Shown here piece by piece: positions 33,298 through 39,449 of a stretch of 39,449 nt of DNA. The notes beneath the pieces are model-generated. The model was not told where the DNA came from. It did no database searches and was given only the letters and a program-made list of their open reading frames with translations. The stretch spans positions 1 to 39,449 of the forward strand of contig CAXKVV010000663.1 in the NCBI GenBank assembly GCA_964058805.1, read 5' to 3'. Every line of letters starts with the position of its first letter. Positions within the stretch are counted from its first letter, which is position 1. The DNA comes from Schoenoplectus triqueter (taxonomy: Eukaryota > Streptophyta > Magnoliopsida > Poales > Cyperaceae). The position numbers and the translations under genes are program-made.

Positions 33298-34726
33298 ATG
33301 GACAATCAAGCTGACGGAGTCAGGAACCAAAGGGATCACACCGGCAACGGTGAAGATCCACCACTGGGAGGAGCTGGTTAAGAGCAGTTTGTGCTAAGGA
33401 CGCTGCTGGACTATGCGGCACCATGAGCCACCGACGCGAGGGGCCCGATCAGACTTCCCCATCTAACCGGAGAACCCCCAAGTTATGGCGCGAGTGCCAT
33501 CGACATCCTGCAAAATAACTGCTACCACGGGTTGGAACATGAAGACCCGCACGACCACATTCAAAATTTTCTTCAATGTCTAGGAGTGGTCCGGCCGAAC
33601 GAAGCCTGCGAAGACTACATCGGGTTAGCTCTTTTCCCATTTACCTTAAAGGACAAAACCAAGATATGACTTAATTCACTTCTCAGAGACTCAATTGGTA
33701 CCTAAGTCAATCTCTCTAATCTATTTCTGAGTAAATTCTCCTCACAAGAGGACCGCTAAGATTAGATCGCAAATCTCGATATTTAGACAAGCGGCCAATG
33801 AGTCTATGAGTGAGGCATGGGAAAGGTACAGGGAATTGTTGAACTCGTGTCCCCACCATAACATCCCGGACTGGATGATTGTGGAAGGCTTTTACCAAAG
33901 CCTAATGGATAGCAATCGTGCGCTGGTCAACTATGCGTCAGGCGGCAACTTCATGCAAATGGAGCCCGATGAAACATTGAGGCTCTTTGACCGGCTGGCG
34001 GCACAAGAGCAATGGGATGGATCACAACCGCCGAAGAGGAGGTGGCAGTGGCGGAAGAATCGAACTTGATCAATTCTCGACACTCTCAACCATGATTGAT
34101 GCCCTACAAAAGCAGCTCCAGCAGAGCTGACAAGTGAAGTCTATAGAACAGTTTCAGCCGACGTCTTGCGACCTCTGTGGAGATGAGGGACATAGCTATC
34201 AGGAGTGCCCGTTGGCACAACTTGATGAAGGGGCATAGCAGGTCAACTCCGTCAACAACGAAACTCCATTTATGATAAATTCACCATACAAACCCTATCA
34301 GAAAGATTCACTTGAATTCCAAAAATGGGTTCAAGGTCGGCAAGGTTCAGGGAATTACGACAACTACAATCAGAATTCATATCAGAATAACTAAGGAAAC
34401 TGACAGTTCTAACAAGCTTCTAGGAATGATAACCGTAATTTCTACCAAAACGCTTCTTTCCCGAACTAGGGCAACATGCCTCAGTCTAACCAACAGAGAC
34501 CCACATACGTTGCCCCAGCTATAACTGAGTCATGAATGGTCAAGAGAAAATGAATCAAGTCATGCTGGAACAGATGTAAGCCATCATCGCTCAGCTCGCC
34601 AAGCTGAATGCGAGGGAAGTTAGGAATGCAAACCCTAATGATGCGTCTACCTCAGCAGACCGAGGCAAACTTCCCAGCAAACCTGAGACCAACCCAGGTA
34701 TTATAAGGGTCCTACCAGAAAGTTAA
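33298..34726 (+). pseudogene. Athila-type gag, broken
   Basis: It starts at ATG 33298 (MDNQADGVRN). The capsid-like region shows PSYGASAIDILQNN, FPFTLKDKTKI and, in the next frame, QISIFRQAANESMSEAWERY, ELLNSCPHHNIPDWM and YASGGNFMQMEPDE, a Retrotrans_gag domain of Athila kind. Frame changes occur near 33744 and again near 34055; stops are at 33376, 33424 and 33667 and several others. The C-terminal part has a zinc knuckle CDLCGDEGHSYQEC (about 34168-34209, CX2CX4HX4C), an Asn/Gln-rich tract and KLPSKPETNP, the usual Athila junction with protease. TAA at 34724-34726 ends it. It would have built the virus-like particle; it is now inactive. Confidence 0.9.
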
Positions 34727-34734
34727 AGTAAGAA

Positions 34735-34924
34735 GGGTCGAGCTTGAGACCTAAAATAAAGCGCTTTTTGGGAGGCAGCCCAAATATTTTTTCTATTTTT
34801 CTGATGTCCCGGAGAGCAAAGAAGCCCGACAACTCTCCGGTTTGGTTTTAAGATTTTTTAGAGTTTGCACTATAGGGTCAAGCTTGAGACCTAAAATAAA
34901 GCGCTTCTTAGGAGACAACCCAAG
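34735..34924 (+). repeat. two AAGCGC hairpin blocks of the Athila type
   Basis: GCTTGAGACCTAAAATAAAG followed by CGCTTTTTGGGAGGCAGCCC (34741-34780), and the same with CGCTTCTTAGGAGACAACCC (34881-34920). The period is 140 bp. The stretch AAGCGCTTNTTGGGAGGCAACCCAA is a conserved landmark between pol and the env-like region of Athila elements. TTGGGAGGCAGCCCAA folds into a short hairpin. Confidence 0.85.
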
Positions 34925-35060
34925 CGACTTTTTCTTTGAAGACACAAATAATATTGCAAAAATATTATCAAGAGAAGGGCCGGTAGAGAGAACTTACGTG
35001 AGTAATTAACGGCATCATCTCAAAGGGAAGAAATAAGAGAAGGCCAAATCGATCGACACA

Positions 35061-35096
35061 CATACGGTCCATATGGGCATGCATATGGCCCATATG
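35061..35096. repeat. CATACG palindromic string, copy c
   Basis: CATACGGTCCATATG, spacer GGCATG, CATATGGCCCATATG, upstream of frame A. Confidence 0.85.
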
Positions 35097-35277
35097 ATAA
35101 GTCGACATAACAAAAATGGAAAGAAAAAAAAAGGAAACACATCTCCAAGCAATAAATTCATAATTTCTCCCATTTTTACCTCTACCTCCCTCTCCAAAAC
35201 GCAATCAGCACTCTTTATAAGATACAAAATACAACACCTACCCCTCTTCTCACAAATTTCACCCCTCTGCAGCCTAC

Positions 35278-36165
35278 TTGATGCCTCATACAGGCCATAT
35301 AAGGACCCATACGAGTCGTACAACACCAGAGCCAAGCCAGAACATGTCAAACCCCGCTAGAATCTACATGACCCCGCTAACTTTGGAAGAAAGACTGAGC
35401 AACTTTCAGAGACTGCAGACATGTGTGTTCGTGCCTACACCGCTCTTTGACCTCAATGCTATTGATAGTCTCGATGTAGGCAGTGATTTCGCAACCATGA
35501 CTCAGCGCGCCGGCATAGGCCCCTTGTTCTGGATCATTGGATGCAACTTCATGGCAAGCCCGCGCCTAGCTGTAGAATTCTTCTCATCAGTAAAATACAT
35601 AAAAGGTCCAGGGCGCACTCAATGCCTGCTCTTCTAGTTAGGAAATAGGTACCACGCGGTAGGTTTCACTAAACTACGGATTTTCTTTGGATTCTACACA
35701 AGACTAGTTTATGATGAAAGAAGGTTTAACAGATGATACCGTGTAGATGATTTTTGGGAGTCCGTAATAGGGCGCCGTGGGCAGGGTGAGTACAAAGCTT
35801 AGTCCATTAAACATCTAGTCGTCCGCTGCATTCAGAGAGCGCTTGCTCTGACAATCTTTGCACGAAGAGAAAATACGAACAAGGTGACCGTAGAAGAGAT
35901 GGAACTTCTGGATCTTATGCTGGACCCCAGAGGCGAATTGGAGCAGCCCGATCTGATGCTCCACATGGTCCGCCACTGGATGAAAATTAGAGAAGAAACG
36001 AAAAAAAATGGGACCATCACAGCTGCTACCTATCCCACGGCCTTGACTTACATGCTAATCCTGGATGTCTCAAGGTACTTGATGGTACTATATACCCCAA
36101 ACTTTGACATGAACTATCTCATAGAGTGCGGGTTCATCTGTAAGGTACCGGATAAGGAGACCTAA
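35278..36165 (+). pseudogene. ATHILA ORF1-like (env-position) frame A, broken
   Basis: An open frame starts at 35278 (a likelier start is Met 35345, MSNPARIYMTPL) and stops first at 35635 (TAG). The same frame continues without indel through stops near 35730 and 35801 to TAA/TAA-like end after KVPDKET at 36163-36165. Recognisable are ERLSNFQRLQ, LAVEFFSSVKYIKG, then VRCIQRALALTIFARREN, VEEMELLDLML, PDLMLHMVRHWMKI and ITAATYPTALTYML, the pattern of the ATHILA ORF-1 family. Its role is unknown; its position corresponds to envelope in retroviruses, but no signal peptide or membrane segment is evident. Confidence 0.78.
35287..35321. repeat. CATACG palindromic string, copy d (degraded)
   Basis: CATACAGGCCATATA, then CATACGAGTCGTAC, at the very start of frame A. 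Confidence 0.7.
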
Positions 36166-36468
36166 GAGCCAAATGTATACCTATGGAAGCACGAACGCTC
36201 GTCTCATATGTGCCTCCCGATCCAAGCACCAAAGAGACATGAAGGATCGAGATCATCGATATCTCATCAGACGAGGAGTAGTTGGGTCCCGAGCAGGGAA
36301 ATCCAAGTTCATAAAAGAATTTTATTTGCAAGAACTTTTATTTAAATAATTTGTGATTTTTGGATGTTTGTGGTTGAACAATTTGTTTTGCAGTATTATT
36401 TTTTATCATTTATTTCATGCATAGTTTATTTCTGTGTTTTTAGCATATTTTTGTCGCGCCAACTGCTG

Positions 36469-36504
36469 CATACGATCTGTATGCCCATGCATACGGGTCG
36501 TATG
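36469..36504. repeat. CATACG palindromic string, copy e
   Basis: CATACGATCTGTATG, spacer CCCATG, CATACGGGTCGTATG, between frames A and B. Confidence 0.88.
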
Positions 36505-36957
36505 AAGTAAACGTTGGAGGTACAAAGGCGTCTTTTCAGCCTTTTTCTTCTCCCACCTCCCATTCAACCCGCTTCCTCACTCTCCAAACCACCCCTACCC
36601 CTATTTAAATCCCTCTCTCTCCTTCTTACTTCATTTTCTCAACTCTACTCTTCTCCCTCTCAATCTCTAAATCTTCTTCCCCTTTTTCTTTCCATTTCTT
36701 CACCATTTTTCTCACTCTCAATCCCTTCTCCTTTCTCTTCACTGCCTTCACACTGTTGCCGAGCCTCCACACAACCGAGCAAGCACCAAGGAAGACCCTC
36801 AGTGAAGGAACATGACACGAGAACTGCTGTCGCACCCATCATTCGGAAATTCCATCATTCGATGAGTTCTCTATAGTATTCTCAAGTAATTAGGCTTGCA
36901 TGCAAAACAATCTTTTGTGAATCTAGAACCTGAGTCTAATCACATGGTTTTTGAAAG

Positions 36958-36998
36958 CATACAGACCGTATACAGCCCCATACGACCCGTATACGGTC
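36958..36998. repeat. CATACG palindromic string, copy f
   Basis: CATACAGACCGTATAC, spacer AGCCC, CATACGACCCGTATACGGTC, upstream of frame B. Confidence 0.85.
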
Positions 36999-37221
36999 TC
37001 GGCCAGAGCAATATGCTCTTGTGACTGAATCCTTGACCTCCCTTTGGTCTTAAGACCCAAACACGTCTCAAATCAATACTAAACAGACACTACGCACGAA
37101 CCAAGCATTTTTGTACCAAATCTAGTGTATACGACACCACCCGAAAATAAAACGGTATAGCAACGATATCTCAATACAGTACACAGTCTAGGACCTATAG
37201 AAGGAAGTCTGATGATAGTAC

Positions 37222-38718
37222 AGAGGGCTCAGTCGACTAGGACGCAGTCGAGGGGGGAGATGAGACACACCAGCACCCCCATGGGCCCCAGAAAGGAAGA
37301 AGAAGTACCCGCGATGGATCCGTAGAGTGGTACGACTTAGGGGAGTCCTCTCATGACTCAGGTTTATACGTACCACCTGGGAGCAGACATACGACCGCAT
37401 ACCAGTTCAGGATATGCTCGATCACCTCCCGTAGATGACGAGCCACACGTACGAGAGCACTCACAACATTGAATTCGCCTTCCTCCATAGGATAAGAGTC
37501 TGCGAGGAGTTCTACAAGCTGACGGGCAGAGTCAGTTTCACTGCCCCCTTCTAGACCATCCAGGATAGCTTCCCCGTGCACGAGACCGACGCGATCGAGT
37601 TTCTCTCATCCCTCCATATGATGGAGGACGACCGACATGGCCGATACATCAAGTTCAGGCTCGGGGGAGCCACTCGTAGGGTCAATCTCAACCAGCTACG
37701 GGAGTGGTTCCATCTCCACTCGAGCCCTTAAGTGGATGAGGCGGTCTATAGAGGGGAGATGGCACATGAGGATATCTTTCAGAGGATATCCAATAGAGGA
37801 GTTGGACGCCAAGAGGGCTTCAAGTCCAACCTCATCATCCATCCCGTGCTCCGCTGCATCTAGAGAATCCTGGGACACACGATTTACGCCCGAGGTGAGT
37901 CCATCATTCGGGTCACACACGAGGACCTCTAGCTTATCGACACCATACTCCTGTCGGACCATGAGTTACAGTGGCCAGATCCGATGCTGTGCATGGTCTG
38001 CCCCTGGCTCAGGATCCATACCAATTCGAGATCCGCTAGCATCATCACCATGGGATCCTATGTGACCTACATTGGTCACAGGTTGGGTACCCAGTTTGGC
38101 GGGGAGGACATCTGCAGGACCCCATCAGTTATGGATGATAAGGCCCTTCGCACCTCGTACTTTATCAGGATCTCTAGGTGATTGACTGGGCACAGAGCGA
38201 TATACTACTAGGTCTTCGTCGACATGCCGGAGCGGGAACTGTCGATCCACTCCTCCATCTCTTTTGGGGACGATCGGACATGGCGGCTGGATTACATCAT
38301 TGGTGCTCCAGCGGACGTACCACCCCGTCGACCCTCTGAACCACCGACGGACGTCGCGATGGAGGATGTCTCGAGCTCCTCAGCCCTCGGATCCTCGCGC
38401 CCAACCACTGGTCATCCTACTCCCGATCCCTACATGCAGGACATATTATAGCATCTGCAGGGCATTAGCCTGCATCAGCATGAGGACATGGAAAACTACA
38501 GCACCAGGTTCGACGCCATCGATGAACGGCTCGACTCCCTGAGCACGGAGATTGACTCCCTCCGCTCTGAGGTCTAGATGAAGGGTGCCCAGATAGACTC
38601 GTACAACACCCAGATGATAAAGTACGACTCCCGGTTCGACCAATGGGAGCAGACTTGGACGGATTGGTTATTGGGCGACGACCCATCAGCCGGACCTAGT
38701 CAAGGTCCACCTCATTAG
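37222..38718 (+). pseudogene. ATHILA ORF1-like frame B, eleven stops but no frameshift
   Basis: One frame can be followed from about 37222 to TAG 38716-38718. Stops lie at 37261, 37354, 37432, 37552, 37729, 37861, 37930, 38179, 38209, 38449 and 38575. Segments seen: RIRVCEEFYKLTGRVSF, YIKFRLGGATRRVNLNQL, IIHPVLRCI, then ILGHTIYARGES, PDPMLCMVCPW and SYVTYIGHRLG. A Ser/Pro-rich linker comes next, then a heptad-like coiled coil (RFDAIDERLDSLSTEIDSLR) and a Trp/Asp-rich tail. The middle part is homologous to frame A, but divergence is large. The coiled-coil C-terminus is usual for Athila env-position proteins; function unknown. Confidence 0.78.
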
Positions 38719-38782
38719 GGCCATTGAGCCATTGGTTTGCATCCCTATCCTCTCTCTCTTATTTTTTTTACACCTCAAATAT

Positions 38783-38831
38783 CATGCATCGAGGGCGATG
38801 CATGATTTAGCTTAGGCGAGGGGGGTAGGGA
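38783..38831 (+). promoter_or_regulatory. hairpin and purine-rich tract after frame B
   Basis: CATGCATCG-AGGG-CGATGCATG (38783-38804) is a perfect 9-bp hairpin, followed by GCGAGGGGGGTAGGGA. Athila and Tat elements have a similar 'ACATTGAGGACAATGT ... GGGGGAGG' landmark at the end of their last frame. Confidence 0.75.
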
Positions 38832-39449
38832 CACTTTTGAGTCATGGTCTTTTTATGATTTATACATCAATATATCTTATTTGTTTGACCATGACCATGA
38901 TTATCTGCCTGTTTGACTGTTTTTCTATGGATTTTTTTGAGATTTTTCTCTTTGGGTTGTCTGAGTCTAGGCGAGATGCCAATTTTTTTTTGTTTTTTTA
39001 GTTAATTTTCATACTTTTTTTCTTTTTCATTTCCTTAGCATATAACATGCATTTTAGAACTAAATTTAGGTATATTATGAGGAAATACGGTACTCGAGGT
39101 CACTCTGTGATTGGTGCAGTTCGGTTGTCATAACCACACGGACCAGAGCGTTGAAATCGAGAGATAAACCTATAGCGTCTAGTCCCTTAGATAAGCATGA
39201 TTTTTAAAATTTAGGACCTGAATCGGATGCTCGAATAACATTTTGGTATATCAAAGCACTTAAATATATTTTATTTCTTATTAGAAGGATTGGAATACCC
39301 ACATGACCATTATGCCTTGCCTGATGGGGTTGTCCAGCACTCGAAAGAGTTTAAACAGTAAGGATCCTTCTTCTAAGTTTAAACTAGCCGTAAAAGTCCA
39401 GCAAAAAAATAAATAAAATATAAAAATAAAATAATAAAATAATTTTTTT
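38832..39449 (+). other. non-coding 3' internal region of the Athila-type element
   Basis: No frame or LTR start was found. The sequence is T-rich at 38940-39040 and ends in A-rich DNA at the window edge. Confidence 0.5.

Larger units (their letters stand above)
36330..37220. other. non-coding spacer between the two ORF1-like frames
   Basis: It holds two CATACG strings (36469 and 36958), a TATA-like CCTATTTAAATCCC at 36599 and a long CT-rich stretch (36530-36730), repeating the layout of the LTR and of the region before frame A. The frame at 36514-36876 is low-complexity Ser/Leu/Pro and not credible. Confidence 0.6.
32043..39449 (+). mobile_element. Athila-type Ty3 LTR retrotransposon lacking pol, 3' end outside the window
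   Basis: Order seen: 5' LTR, tRNA-Asp type primer site, gag with CCHC knuckle, AAGCGC hairpin repeats, two ATHILA ORF1-like frames, and a hairpin plus purine-rich tract. In autonomous Athila elements pol stands between gag and the AAGCGC block; here gag ends at 34726 and the block begins at 34735, so pol is gone. No 3' LTR appears before the window ends. Confidence 0.9.

Noticed and set aside
35073..35360. 95-codon frame over the CATACG strings
   Set aside because: Spans non-coding leader of frame A; composition is Ser/Lys/Thr-rich and no homology to ORF1-like sequence.
36514..36876. 120-codon Ser/Pro/Leu-rich frame
   Set aside because: CT-rich leader-like DNA; low complexity.
1..39449. tRNA or rRNA genes
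   Set aside because: I looked for a T-arm consensus and cloverleaf in both strands and found none; the GGTTCAATT near 17638 lacks a matching acceptor stem.

Overview
This is plant nuclear DNA. The evidence is a spliced RING-H2 ubiquitin ligase gene of the RHF2A type with GT-AG introns, plus plant-type Ty1/copia, Ty3/Athila, LINE, SINE and MITE sequences and long AT-rich microsatellites. The genome is probably large and repeat-rich. A monocot-like DUF4283 gene relic hints at a monocot or a magnoliid, but I cannot name the species. One host gene is visible; nearly all the rest is mobile-element DNA in different stages of decay.

Layout. 1-2170: 3' part of a copia element (reverse transcriptase, RNase H, polypurine tract, short 3' LTR), cut by the window edge. 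2620-4182 (minus): broken DUF4283-type reading frame. 4303-5555: Tourist-like (PIF/Harbinger) element with TAA target duplication and a very large internal ATAAT array. 5559-7889: no gene seen. 7898-8498: hAT-like MITE. 8600-9036: Mutator-like MITE with a 10-bp target duplication. 10066-10197: headless SINE (minus). 11371-12057: minisatellite with 21-bp monomers grouped in fives. 12780-17240: the RHF2A-like gene, seven coding exons, 344 codons. A second copy of the same SINE sits exactly at the 3' end of its intron 5 and has duplicated the splice acceptor. 18428-21943: a chain of six foldback (hairpin) elements joined by (TA)n and (GA)n tracts; a second Tourist-like element is nested in an arm of one of them, and the other arm preserves the empty site. 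21944-31250: gene-free DNA of retroelement character with several tandem-repeat blocks. 31250-32030 (minus): LINE reverse-transcriptase relic. 32043-39449: Athila-type Ty3 element with 5' LTR, tRNA-Asp type primer site and broken gag. It has no pol, a duplicated 'AAGCGC' hairpin block, and two divergent ATHILA ORF1-like frames one after the other, and it runs off the window.

How the parts relate. The RHF2A-like protein should act as an E3 ligase; in Arabidopsis RHF1a and RHF2a target a KIP-related CDK inhibitor during gametogenesis. The gene is intact in frame throughout. The Athila element is non-autonomous and its frames carry many stop codons but few indels. A 36-bp palindromic string built on CATACG..CGTATG recurs at least six times in its LTR and between its frames. 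The most distinctive signals are the splice-site-duplicating SINE, the foldback chain with subterminal palindromes, the array-bearing Tourist family, the ordered minisatellite and the recurrent Athila palindromes.
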